DNA of 13,525 nucleotides from Candidatus Poseidoniaceae archaeon (lineage in GTDB: Archaea > Thermoplasmatota > Poseidoniia > Poseidoniales > Poseidoniaceae), in assembly GCA_013330925.1 (NCBI GenBank), contig DUHJ01000181.1, forward strand, positions 1-13,525. The letters run 5' to 3'. This document shows, piece by piece, positions 6,801 through 13,525 of the stretch. How positions within the stretch are numbered: the stretch's first letter is position 1; the number at the start of each line of letters is the position of its first letter. The notes under the pieces were generated by a model. It made no database searches. It was given only the letters and a program-made list of their open reading frames with translations, and was not told where the DNA came from. Made by a program: the position numbers and the translations under genes.

Positions 6801-9800
6801 TCCGCTCTTCCGAGGCGCACGAAGACCTTCGTACCCGAGCCCGCCCGTTGCCTTCCAACGGTGGGACCCCAGCCGTTGCGCAGGCCGTGACGACAACGGC
6901 GACGAAACCCGTCGATCCTGCCGAAGCCCTCGCCGCGTACGTCGGCGACCGTCTCGCGGCGTTGTGCGGCTACCCAGCCCGGTTCTGTCGTGGTGCCGTG
7001 GACCTTCGTCTCGGCCTTGGCATGACCGATGCAGGCGTGGCCAGCGTGGTCCAGCGCCTGCGCAGTGAGGCTTCCCTCGATCCAGACGTCGACATCGCTG
7101 GCGCCCAAACTCCAGCAGAGCTCGTTCGCGCCGTCCGAGCCCCACCCGCCGGTTGGATTCCGGCTGCTCCGGCCACGCGCCGCCCAATCACCACCACGGC
7201 CGTCACGAACGCCGTTCACGACCCGATGGCCGACCGGCGTGCCAATCCCTACGTGATCACCGGCGTTTCCTTGGGCTTGCCCGGAGGCGAACGCGTCTTC
7301 GACGAAGACGTGTTTGAGCGTCTCGTCCGCGGTGAAACTTGCATCGAAGAGGTGTCGGATGCGTACAAGCAGGCGCTGCTCGATCGAAACATCGTCCGGT
7401 TGGTCAAGGGTCGAGACGGCTCTGTGGACATGTCTCCGGCGGAAACCTTCGGCGACATCCCACAATTGGCTGGCGTTGCCCACGCGTTTGACCTCGCCGA
7501 AGAATTCGGCGTGGACCCCAAGGCCGTCCTCGCATGGGACATCACGACTCAACTCGCCGTGGCTTCTGGCCTTCTCGCCCTACGGGACGCCGCCATTCCA
7601 CTGACTCCCGAAGAGCAAGTGGGCAAAGGCGGACTCCGTCTCATTCGTGGATGGCAAGTCCCTCAACATCAGCGTGAGCGAACCGGCGTGGTCTTCGCGT
7701 CCTGCTTCCCCGGCACCACCGCTTCCTTTGCGCATGCACGGAACAACGGTGCAGACGCTGACGACGTGTTCGATCGACGCTTCCTGTTCCAAGTTCTGAA
7801 CATGGGCCATGCGCAATTCGCACAGCACACCGGCATCCGCGGACCAAATTCAACCATCAACGTCGCTTGCGCGTCCGCCACGGCTGCGTTTAGCATCGCT
7901 GAAGATTGGCTGGCCAACGACCGTGCAGACCGCGTGGTCATCATTTCCTCGGACAACGTGACCAGCCCAGAATTGTGGTCGTGGATCGGCGCAGGCTTCG
8001 CGGCCTCAGGAGCCGCGTCGTCCAGCAACGTGGTCGAAGAAGCCGCGCTGCCCTTCGACCGCCGCCGCAACGGCTTGATCCTCGGCATGGGGGCCGCCGC
8101 CTTCGTGGTGGAGCGGAACGCCGAAGCCGCAGAACGGGGCGTTCAGCCCTACGCAGAATTGCTCGGGACACGCATGGCCAATTCTGCTTTCCACGGCACC
8201 AGGCTTGACGTGGACCACGTGGCCCAAACCGTGGATGGATTCGTTGGTCAGATGGAGCGGACTTGGGGTCTTGACCGACACAGCATGGCGCCGAACACGG
8301 TGTTCTTCTCCCACGAGACCTACACGCCCGCCCGGGGCGGCTCCGCTCAATCCGAGGTCAAGGCCCTCCGGACCACCTTCGGTGAAAGCACGGACAAGAT
8401 CCTCATTGCGAACACGAAGGGCTTCACCGGCCACCCGATGGGCGTCGGCATCGAGGATGCCAGCATGATCCACGGCCTCCACCATCGCCGCTTCCCGCCC
8501 ATCGCCAACCACAAGGAAGTGGACCCCGAGTTGGGCAACCTCAACCTCAGCAAGGGCGGCAACATCGACGGCATCGAATACGGCATCCGTTTCGGGGCCG
8601 GTTTCGGTTCACAAATCGCCCTCTCCTTGGTCCGTCGGTGGCCTGTCGAAGGGGAACGCGTGAACGGCAAAGCCGTCCTGGCATGGAACCGCCGCTTGGC
8701 GGGGACCAACGACGTGCTGCTTCGTGTCCTTGACAACAAGTTGGTCGCTTACGTCGATGGAGAGAGCAACCTCCACGGTGGCGTTCAAGGTGACGAGTGG
8801 GGTCCAAGTGCGCCCTTCGAGGGGCTTGTTGACGAGCCTGAGGTCGCGCCTGCGCCCGCTCCTGCACCCACACCAACACCTGCGGCTCCTGCACCGGCGC
8901 CCAAGGCGGCTCCAATGGCCGTGGCCAGCGATGACGAGGTCACGGCGGCGATGATCGAGGTCGTCGTTGAGCACACCGGTTATCCGGCAGAATTCATCGA
9001 GATGGATCAAGACCTCGAGGGTGAACTCGGCATTGATACCGTCAAGCAAGCCGAGATTATGGCAGCCCTTCGCGATCGGTTTTCGCTCCCTGTTGACGAA
9101 GACTTCGTGCTTTCCGACCATCCAACGCTCAACCATATGCTCGCGTACCTGACGCGCATGCAAGGTGGCGAGGCGCCTGCCGTGGCAGCACCACGTGACG
9201 TGCCAGCACCCGCTCCGGCACCTGCTCCTGCCCCAGCGGCGGACGCCGGTGACCTTGTGGACACGGTGGTGGCCGTTGTGGTCGAACACACCGGCTACCC
9301 CGCGGACTTCATCGAATTGGACCAAGACCTCGAAGGCGAACTTGGCATTGACACCGTCAAGCAAGCCGAGATCATGGCGGACATTCGTGCTCGCTTCTCC
9401 CTGCCGATCGACGAGGATTTCCTCCTCTCCGACCACCCGACGTTGAACCACATGGTGGCCTACATTCAGCGCATGACCGGGGGAGATGCACCCGCACCTC
9501 CAGCGGCCGCCACAACGCCTGAACCTGCTGCCGCTCCGGCGCCTGCGCCGGCTCAAGAGCCGGAGGCTGCACCCCCCGCTCCAGCTCCGTCAGGCGACGA
9601 CGGCTCCATTGCCGATCGTCTCGTGGAGGTCGTGGTCAAGCACACGGGTTACCCAGAGGATTTCATTGAACTCGACCAAGACCTCGAAGGTGAACTTGGT
9701 ATTGACACCGTCAAACAGGCGGAAATCATGGCGGACGTTCGCGCCATTTTCGATCTCCCCGTGGACGAAGATTTCCTTCTGTCCGACCACCCAACCCTCA

Positions 9801-12553
9801 ACCACTTCGTCGGCTACGTGGCGAAATTTTCCTCTGGAGGAACGGCAGCGAGCTCGTCTTCCAAGGAGGATTCAGCGTCGGTCCAAACCCCGGCCCCGGC
9901 CTCCACGGTGCAAAAGGTGGCCGAAGGGTGCCGACGTTGGCAGGTGGAGATTGAGCCGTGCCCTGGCGAGGATGCTCCGCTCAGCCTCTCCGGGCGTGTC
10001 CTCGTCACCGAGGACGACTGGGGAATTTCCGTTGCGGTGGCCGAGGAATTGACCTCCAAAGGCTTCGACGTGGTTCACATCGGATTGGAGCCTGGTGCCA
10101 AATCGCACCGGATCCAAGAGGAGGGCGATCGCCTCGTTCACCGGGTTGATCCGGCATCTTCCGAACAGATGGATGCCTTCGTCGAAGAACTCGGTGAAGG
10201 GCCCATTGCAGGCATGATTCACCTGGCGCCCTTGCGCTTGGCCAGCATGGCATGGGCGGAAGAATCCGGCCCAAGCCAACAGGTCGTGCTCTCAGGACAA
10301 GCATGGTTTGGCTTGCTGAAGGCCCTTGACCAGCGTCTGGGTGCTTTGGATGCCGGAATCGTTGCTTCGGTCAGCGCCATGGACGGCCGTCACGGAAACC
10401 GGGGTGACCGGTTCAACGCCTTGCAAGCCGCGGCCGCTGGCGTGACCAAATCCTACGCGCATGAGCGCCCTTCCCTGCGCTGCCGTGCATACGACCTTCA
10501 CCCTGATCTGCTGATGGACGCCTCGTCCACGGCGGCCCGTCTGGTGGACGACCTGATGAACCTCGGTGGCGAGGTGGAAATCGGCCTCGATCGAGCGGGC
10601 GAGCGGTGGACCCTTGTCTGCTTTGCAGAGGACCTCGTCGAGGACCACAAGCCCTTGCTTGAGACCGACGTTTGGCTCGTGTCCGGTGGCGGTTCTGGCG
10701 TCACTGCAGCGGCCATCATCGGCGTCGCTGAAGCCTCAAAGGGCGCAGGAGCCTCCTTCCACCTGCTTGGTCGGACCCCGCTGATGGACCTCACCGAAGG
10801 CTGGCTTGAGCACGACGATGCGACCTTGGAAGCCGAGAAGATGGCCCTCCGAGAGCGCATGATCGAAGCTTCTGCTTCGGGGAAGGTCACGATGGTGGAA
10901 TGGAACCGCGCGTGGGACCGAATGATGCGCTCCCGGGATGTGCAGCAGACCCTTGCCACCATCCAAGCGACGGGTAACCTCGCGCAATACCACGCTGTGG
11001 ACGTCATGAACGCGAAATCCCTGACCAAACTTGGGGCAAACCTTGGTCACGCCATCACCGGCGTGGTCCACGGAGCAGGACTTGAGGAAAGCAAACTGGT
11101 CGGCGACAAAACCCACGAGGCCTTCGATCGCGTGGTTCGCGTGAAGGTCGACGGATGGGCGGCCTTGATGGGCGCTGTGGAAGCATCGGGTGTGCGTCAC
11201 CCCGCCTTTGCGGCCTGCTTCACTTCGGTGGCTGGACGGTTCGGAAACGGCGGCCAAACGGATTACGCCGCGGCCAACTCTGTGCTCGACGCTGAGATGG
11301 CCCGGTTGACCGCAAGCGGTGCTTGCCGTGCCGTCGCCATCGGATGGACCGGATGGCGCGACGTCGGCATGGCGACGCGTGGTTCGATTGAAGCGGTGTT
11401 CGAAGCCGCGGGCATCGAAACCCTTCCCGTGGACGTCGGTGTGGAGTTGTTCGTGGGTGAAGCCCTAGCGGGCGGCAAGCGCCGTGTGCTCGGTTGCGGC
11501 AGCCTTGGCGCCATGGACACCTTCGACGCCTTCCGAGAAGCGCCTCTGAAATTGCCTCCAAGCATGGCAGGACTCATCGCCGACCCCCAGCGTTTCCCCT
11601 TCATCGACAAGGTGGTGGCCTTTGACCACGACGAGCGCATTGAAACGCAAACGACGCTGTCAACGGAGTTGCACCCCTTCTTGGTCGACCACGCCATCGA
11701 CGGTGTGCCGTATCATCCCGGTGTGATGGCGCTAGAGATGTTTGCACAGAACGCTCTGCTGCTCAAGCCTGAGACGGCTTTGGCGGGCTTCAAAGACGTC
11801 ACCTTCGGCTTGCCGGTCAAGATCATGCGTGGGTCGATGACGGTTCGCGTTGAAGCGTCGGTGGAGTCCTCAAGCGACGGCTTGCACGAGGTGCAGTGCC
11901 GCTTGGTCTCAGACCTGATGTCGTCGACCGGCGAGGTGTTCGGGGAACGTGAGCACCACCGTGCAGTGGTCCGTTTGGTGGACCAAGCCGAGGACTTGAG
12001 CGCCTTCTTTGAGGGTGAACTCGCATCGATGCCGGACACCGGTTTGGCTCCGGCTCCAGGCGATTTGCTTCACCACCCTTCGTTCATTTACCTCCGCTAC
12101 TTCCACGGACCGCGCTTCCAAAGCCACGGTGGTGTGCTTCGTGGCGTTCAGCAGGGTGAATTCTTGGGTGTGGACGGGCTTGCCTTGATGCGGCATCAAT
12201 TGCCCGCGAGCGACCAATTCGCCATCGAGTCTGAAGGCGAGACCGTGCTCCTGGAAGCCCTACCAATGCTGATCGAGGCCGGATTCCAGAACGCCGGTTT
12301 GGTCGCGATGGAATCCGAAGGGCTGAGCAGCCTGCCGGTCGGCATCGAATGGTCGACCGTCCTGCGGGTGCCCGACGAAGGCGAATCCCTACGCATGCGC
12401 TCCCTTTGCACCGCCAAGGAAGACGGTGGAATCACCGTTCACGACGTGGTCATTTTCGGTGAAGAGGATGACCCAGTGCTGGCGCTGCGAGGATTGCGCC
12501 TCAAGGGCATGGCTCCCGTCCCCGAAGATCTGGCGGTCACCATCCAACGGTGA
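3809..12553 (+). CDS. Iterative type I polyketide/fatty-acid synthase: KS-AT-(ACP)-KS-ACP3-KR-DH
   Basis: This is a 2914-residue megasynthase related to PUFA-synthase/type I fatty-acid synthase proteins. Domains in order: KS1 (about 19-480; Cys227 in DAACASS, His361 in VEAHGTST, His400 in KSQIGHLK); AT (about 633-964; Ser735 in GHSLGE, HAFH at 837-840, the motif linked to malonyl-CoA); a degenerate ACP (about 1034-1111); KS2 (about 1146-1611; Cys1354 in NVACASA, His1502 in FSHETYT, His1542 in GFTGHPMG); three tandem ACPs (about 1708-1784, 1815-1889, 1932-2007) joined by Ala/Pro linkers; KR with its structural half (about 2040-2560; GGGSGVTA at 2293, Lys2446, Ser2473, Tyr2486, Asn2490); and a double-hotdog DH (about 2575-2905; His2628 in VDHAIDG). 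No ER, methyltransferase or thioesterase is visible. The acceptor residue of all three ACPs is Thr (1744, 1849, 1967), not Ser. The DH acidic residue is Glu2823 where Asp is usual. It lies between fabI and a phosphopantetheinyl transferase. The product is unknown; a saturated or partly unsaturated acyl chain is the simplest guess. Confidence 0.93.
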   Translation: MTITTADGKEVGGTDQGPFEPIAIIGCSALMPDAEDTASFWQNIIDAHVSIRDLPEGRWPGPVEQFWAEGAPGQVVENRTYAKIGAFVEGFEFNWRRWRQPPGTLPQIDPCQLWAVEVAASALEHAGYGDDGRPLDRSRVGVVFANALGGENRNESNQRVWAERNRALAIEAGLPEASSDAFVAAMVEGAPKITEDTMPGELANVVSGRVANLLDLQGPNHAMDAACASSLAALLDACRLLHARQVDAMICGASDRTMDPATYAKFSAIGALSPSHSTPFDARANGFVMGEGAGAMVLKRLSDAVRDEDEIFAVIRGIGGSSDGRGKGITAPSQRGQIQAIARAYNQAGYAASSVELVEAHGTSTKVGDATELSTLGTLWTGLGAGDHVAVGSIKSQIGHLKAAAGMAGLLKVTMALHHATIPPSAGFETPNPTVDWSTNPFFVPTEPMAWPKPDGHPRRAGVSAFGFGGTNFHVALEAFDPELHTSMGATWASRWDAFTGTPSAPSAASILDASATPSLDHAALKAIEGGLLLLSGDSVEAVSGRLAGLSVSGPTFDDDARGHRLSAVFADWSASFDPKASVRLAVVATSWAEFDKRKGLAASSLADPSRWGFLAAQGIMITDQPPMPAQAKVAHMYPGQGSQYVGMTQDLWQRFSAVQDVWRLADETMVEVLDGETLSSFVLRSNLSKEEMKDAEEKLKRTEYTQPAMLTADLAIERALNDHGLKPDMVAGHSLGEYAALMSAGIMDMDSALRAAAARGTEMGSVEIDDQGLMASVSAPLADVERILEGTDGYVIAANKNSPKMTVIAGETAPVKAAMAAFEAESMPCTVLQTSHAFHSKIVAPANAPLRAFLEGLDLQWPSIPITANVDGTFYAMEGEDAKTAVLEKLAGQMASAVEWTAQIETMAAAGAGAFVEVGPKRALTVFASQILEDRPHLAVMTNHPKQGGIASFLSALGMLALAGRVPSLPNGSSDVLTEAFRAGPTEAWASASAQPVRSSEAHEDLRTRARPLPSNGGTPAVAQAVTTTATKPVDPAEALAAYVGDRLAALCGYPARFCRGAVDLRLGLGMTDAGVASVVQRLRSEASLDPDVDIAGAQTPAELVRAVRAPPAGWIPAAPATRRPITTTAVTNAVHDPMADRRANPYVITGVSLGLPGGERVFDEDVFERLVRGETCIEEVSDAYKQALLDRNIVRLVKGRDGSVDMSPAETFGDIPQLAGVAHAFDLAEEFGVDPKAVLAWDITTQLAVASGLLALRDAAIPLTPEEQVGKGGLRLIRGWQVPQHQRERTGVVFASCFPGTTASFAHARNNGADADDVFDRRFLFQVLNMGHAQFAQHTGIRGPNSTINVACASATAAFSIAEDWLANDRADRVVIISSDNVTSPELWSWIGAGFAASGAASSSNVVEEAALPFDRRRNGLILGMGAAAFVVERNAEAAERGVQPYAELLGTRMANSAFHGTRLDVDHVAQTVDGFVGQMERTWGLDRHSMAPNTVFFSHETYTPARGGSAQSEVKALRTTFGESTDKILIANTKGFTGHPMGVGIEDASMIHGLHHRRFPPIANHKEVDPELGNLNLSKGGNIDGIEYGIRFGAGFGSQIALSLVRRWPVEGERVNGKAVLAWNRRLAGTNDVLLRVLDNKLVAYVDGESNLHGGVQGDEWGPSAPFEGLVDEPEVAPAPAPAPTPTPAAPAPAPKAAPMAVASDDEVTAAMIEVVVEHTGYPAEFIEMDQDLEGELGIDTVKQAEIMAALRDRFSLPVDEDFVLSDHPTLNHMLAYLTRMQGGEAPAVAAPRDVPAPAPAPAPAPAADAGDLVDTVVAVVVEHTGYPADFIELDQDLEGELGIDTVKQAEIMADIRARFSLPIDEDFLLSDHPTLNHMVAYIQRMTGGDAPAPPAAATTPEPAAAPAPAPAQEPEAAPPAPAPSGDDGSIADRLVEVVVKHTGYPEDFIELDQDLEGELGIDTVKQAEIMADVRAIFDLPVDEDFLLSDHPTLNHFVGYVAKFSSGGTAASSSSKEDSASVQTPAPASTVQKVAEGCRRWQVEIEPCPGEDAPLSLSGRVLVTEDDWGISVAVAEELTSKGFDVVHIGLEPGAKSHRIQEEGDRLVHRVDPASSEQMDAFVEELGEGPIAGMIHLAPLRLASMAWAEESGPSQQVVLSGQAWFGLLKALDQRLGALDAGIVASVSAMDGRHGNRGDRFNALQAAAAGVTKSYAHERPSLRCRAYDLHPDLLMDASSTAARLVDDLMNLGGEVEIGLDRAGERWTLVCFAEDLVEDHKPLLETDVWLVSGGGSGVTAAAIIGVAEASKGAGASFHLLGRTPLMDLTEGWLEHDDATLEAEKMALRERMIEASASGKVTMVEWNRAWDRMMRSRDVQQTLATIQATGNLAQYHAVDVMNAKSLTKLGANLGHAITGVVHGAGLEESKLVGDKTHEAFDRVVRVKVDGWAALMGAVEASGVRHPAFAACFTSVAGRFGNGGQTDYAAANSVLDAEMARLTASGACRAVAIGWTGWRDVGMATRGSIEAVFEAAGIETLPVDVGVELFVGEALAGGKRRVLGCGSLGAMDTFDAFREAPLKLPPSMAGLIADPQRFPFIDKVVAFDHDERIETQTTLSTELHPFLVDHAIDGVPYHPGVMALEMFAQNALLLKPETALAGFKDVTFGLPVKIMRGSMTVRVEASVESSSDGLHEVQCRLVSDLMSSTGEVFGEREHHRAVVRLVDQAEDLSAFFEGELASMPDTGLAPAPGDLLHHPSFIYLRYFHGPRFQSHGGVLRGVQQGEFLGVDGLALMRHQLPASDQFAIESEGETVLLEALPMLIEAGFQNAGLVAMESEGLSSLPVGIEWSTVLRVPDEGESLRMRSLCTAKEDGGITVHDVVIFGEEDDPVLALRGLRLKGMAPVPEDLAVTIQR
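6908..7141 (+). other. Degenerate ACP-like domain between AT and KS2
   Basis: Residues about 1034-1111 of the megasynthase align by eye along the full length of the downstream ACPs, sharing GYPA near the start and DLRLGLG before helix II. The attachment motif LGIDTVKQ is replaced by LGMTDAGV, which puts Asp1074 at the phosphopantetheine position. The domain therefore cannot be modified in the usual way and is probably a structural relic or docking element. Confidence 0.65.
8930..9832 (+). repeat. Three tandem acyl-carrier-protein domains with threonine attachment sites
   Basis: Three repeats of about 75 codons lie at roughly 8930-9160, 9251-9475 and 9602-9832, joined by Ala/Pro-rich linkers (runs of APAPAP). 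Each contains HTGYP, DQDLEGELGIDTVKQAEIM and SDHPTLNH. The Thr codons are at 9038-9040, 9353-9355 and 9707-9709. Tandem ACPs are typical of PUFA synthases, where they act in parallel to raise throughput. The repeats are conserved in protein but differ at many synonymous positions, so the duplications are not recent. Confidence 0.9.
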
Positions 12554-13335
12554 TGCCGATGGAACGTGTCGTGCCGGAGTGGTCCGGCCTCGGGGTGCCG
12601 GTTCACCTCGTCCACCTTGCTCCGCTTCCGGCAACCCTTCCCGGACAGGACGATGGGTTGCCAGCCTTGGTGGATCCCGAGGAGTGGTCCACGTTCAAGA
12701 CCGATAAACGACGTGTGGAGCATCTGGGGGGGCGTCTTCTTTTGGCGGCCTCGATGGACGCTTGGTGGCGCATGCACCGCTTCCTTGGACGCGTGGATGA
12801 ACTGGACGTGGTCCGGGATGCACATCGCGCTCCATACTTGCGTTGGCGCTCAGGCGTGTGGAGGCAGGCGCCGCTTCCTGGTCTCTCCATCGGTCACAGT
12901 GAAGGGCGTGCTGTGGTCGGTTTGGTGGCACCCGGTTGGAGCATCGGCGTCGACGCTGAACCCGCCGACCGCCGCATCGCCGAGGGCGCATGGGACATGT
13001 TTGCCTCTGCGGAGGAACGGGCCTCCTTTGACGGGAACCCGAAGGCTGCATTGCGGGCTTGGGTGACCAAGGAGGCCGTTCAGAAGGCCTTGGGCTTGGG
13101 CATGCACCTGAATCCTCGGCACATCGTTCCGGACGGCAACCGTTTCGTTCACGACGGGGCCACGGTGGACCTCAGTTGGTTGGAGTCAGACGGGATGCTT
13201 GTTTGCGTGGCCTTGGCTCCGGGTCGTGCACCGCCGTCAACGCCAGAGGACGCCGTCCTGGAAGCGACGAAGGCGGCGATGGACGAGGACCCAGCGTGGG
13301 GCGTGGGGTGCAAAACCACACGGAACTTGTGTTGA
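12553..13335 (+). CDS. Sfp-type 4'-phosphopantetheinyl transferase
   Basis: This 260-residue protein is predicted to transfer phosphopantetheine from coenzyme A to carrier domains, converting apo-ACP to holo-ACP. The two core motifs are visible: SIGVDAEP (Asp134 and Glu136, magnesium ligands, equivalent to GIDxE) and AWVTKEAVQKALGLG (Trp170, Lys173, Glu174, Lys178, equivalent to WxxKEAxxK). An upstream GHSEG fits the HSxG element of the N-terminal half. The length and two-half layout suit the Sfp/PfaE type rather than the short AcpS type. The start ATG overlaps the synthase stop (TGATG, 12551-12555), a sign of translational coupling; a GTG at 12550 is possible but less likely. The natural substrates are presumably the three ACPs of the neighbouring synthase, which would make this a transferase acting on threonine. 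The C-terminal 40 residues after the core show no motif I recognise. Confidence 0.88.
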   Translation: MPMERVVPEWSGLGVPVHLVHLAPLPATLPGQDDGLPALVDPEEWSTFKTDKRRVEHLGGRLLLAASMDAWWRMHRFLGRVDELDVVRDAHRAPYLRWRSGVWRQAPLPGLSIGHSEGRAVVGLVAPGWSIGVDAEPADRRIAEGAWDMFASAEERASFDGNPKAALRAWVTKEAVQKALGLGMHLNPRHIVPDGNRFVHDGATVDLSWLESDGMLVCVALAPGRAPPSTPEDAVLEATKAAMDEDPAWGVGCKTTRNLC

Positions 13336-13340
13336 TCAAC
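13331..13340. other. Palindrome holding both convergent stop codons
   Basis: GTTGATCAAC is a perfect ten-base palindrome. Its plus strand gives the TGA that ends the phosphopantetheinyl transferase (13333-13335) and its minus strand gives the TGA that ends the M28 peptidase (13338-13336). The two genes converge with no base between their stops, so any transcription end signal must lie inside the opposing coding regions. Confidence 0.6.
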
Positions 13341-13525
13341 CGACGTTCCGGATTTCCGGCGTTTGGTCGGCAAAGAGGAACTCCAGCATGGCCGCCCACA
13401 TGACGAACTCGATGCTTTCCTCCAGCTTGTCTTGGCCACCAACCACGTCCATCATGTTCTCGAGCGTGTCGGAGGGGGAGTGGTAAGCGTCGTAGTCGTC
13501 GTCGTATGCACCGAGGTGGAAGATG
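13336..13525 (-). CDS. M28-family metallopeptidase, C-terminal end (gene continues beyond the window)
   Basis: Reading the minus strand from 13524, 62 codons run to a TGA at 13338-13336. The visible sequence starts IFHLGAYDDDYDAYHSPSDTLENMMD. 'YHSPSDTLEN' matches the C-terminal signature of M28 zinc peptidases (YHxxxDTxxN), in which the histidine is the last zinc ligand. The rest (QDKLEESIEFVMWAAMLEFLFAD) is a helix of the kind that ends this fold. M28 enzymes are aminopeptidases or carboxypeptidases, often exported; export cannot be judged without the N-terminus. The gene converges on the synthase operon and is probably unrelated to it. Confidence 0.75.
   Translation of the reverse strand, partial: IFHLGAYDDDYDAYHSPSDTLENMMDVVGGQDKLEESIEFVMWAAMLEFLFADQTPEIRNVG

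Noticed and set aside
7244..8641. KS2 as an inactive chain-length factor
   Set aside because: The active-site cysteine (NVACASA) and both histidines are present.
8840..8920. APAPAP-coding stretches as DNA repeats or a CRISPR-like array
   Set aside because: They are low-complexity interdomain linkers typical of tandem ACPs, without regular repeat-spacer structure.
9548..9563. Inverted repeat CCGGCTC-AA-GAGCCGG
   Set aside because: It is inside the Ala/Pro linker between two ACP domains, in a low-complexity GC-rich stretch where short palindromes are expected.
8930..9832. Threonine at the ACP sites as a sequencing or assembly artefact
   Set aside because: All three repeats show it, with a different preceding Asp codon in the first, and many synonymous differences separate the repeats.

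Overview
The window looks like a piece of an archaeal chromosome, most likely a marine Group II euryarchaeon (Poseidoniales). That assignment is an inference. It rests on a protein with the two-repeat layout of TATA-box-binding protein, an archaeal-style TatD-family hydrolase, and a secreted, C-terminally anchored surface protein with an acidic tail. Base composition is GC-rich and looks even throughout, so nothing marks one block as recently acquired. Coding density is very high.

Layout. (1) Positions 2-1756 hold a tightly packed plus-strand operon: the 3' end of an unidentified gene, a divergent TBP-like protein of 179 residues, and a TatD-family TIM-barrel metal hydrolase, separated by 1 and 2 bases. 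(2) Positions 1812-2906 encode a secreted protein with beta-sandwich-like ectodomains, one C-terminal membrane segment and an acidic tail; it has no Shine-Dalgarno sequence and may be leaderless. (3) Positions 3008-13335 hold a three-gene plus-strand operon: fabI (enoyl-ACP reductase), a 2914-residue iterative polyketide/fatty-acid synthase (KS-AT-degenerate ACP-KS-ACP-ACP-ACP-KR-DH), and an Sfp-type phosphopantetheinyl transferase. (4) The C-terminal end of an M28 metallopeptidase reads in from the right on the minus strand. Its stop codon abuts the transferase stop codon.

How the genes work together. The third block is a near self-contained fatty-acyl/polyketide factory. The AT loads malonyl units, the two KS domains condense, KR and DH reduce and dehydrate, and FabI can supply in trans the enoyl reduction that the megasynthase lacks. 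The transferase can install phosphopantetheine on the carrier domains. No thioesterase or reductive release domain is visible. Archaeal membranes are built on isoprenoid ethers, so an acyl-chain synthase in this setting is notable. The most striking detail is that all three good carrier domains have threonine, not serine, at the phosphopantetheine attachment site (LGIDTVKQAE). A fourth, degenerate carrier domain has aspartate there. No carrier domain in the enzyme has the canonical serine.

Non-coding stretches are short: 55 bases at 1757-1811 and 101 bases at 2907-3007. Both contain weak promoter-like or hairpin candidates. I see no tRNA, rRNA, CRISPR array, insertion sequence or origin.
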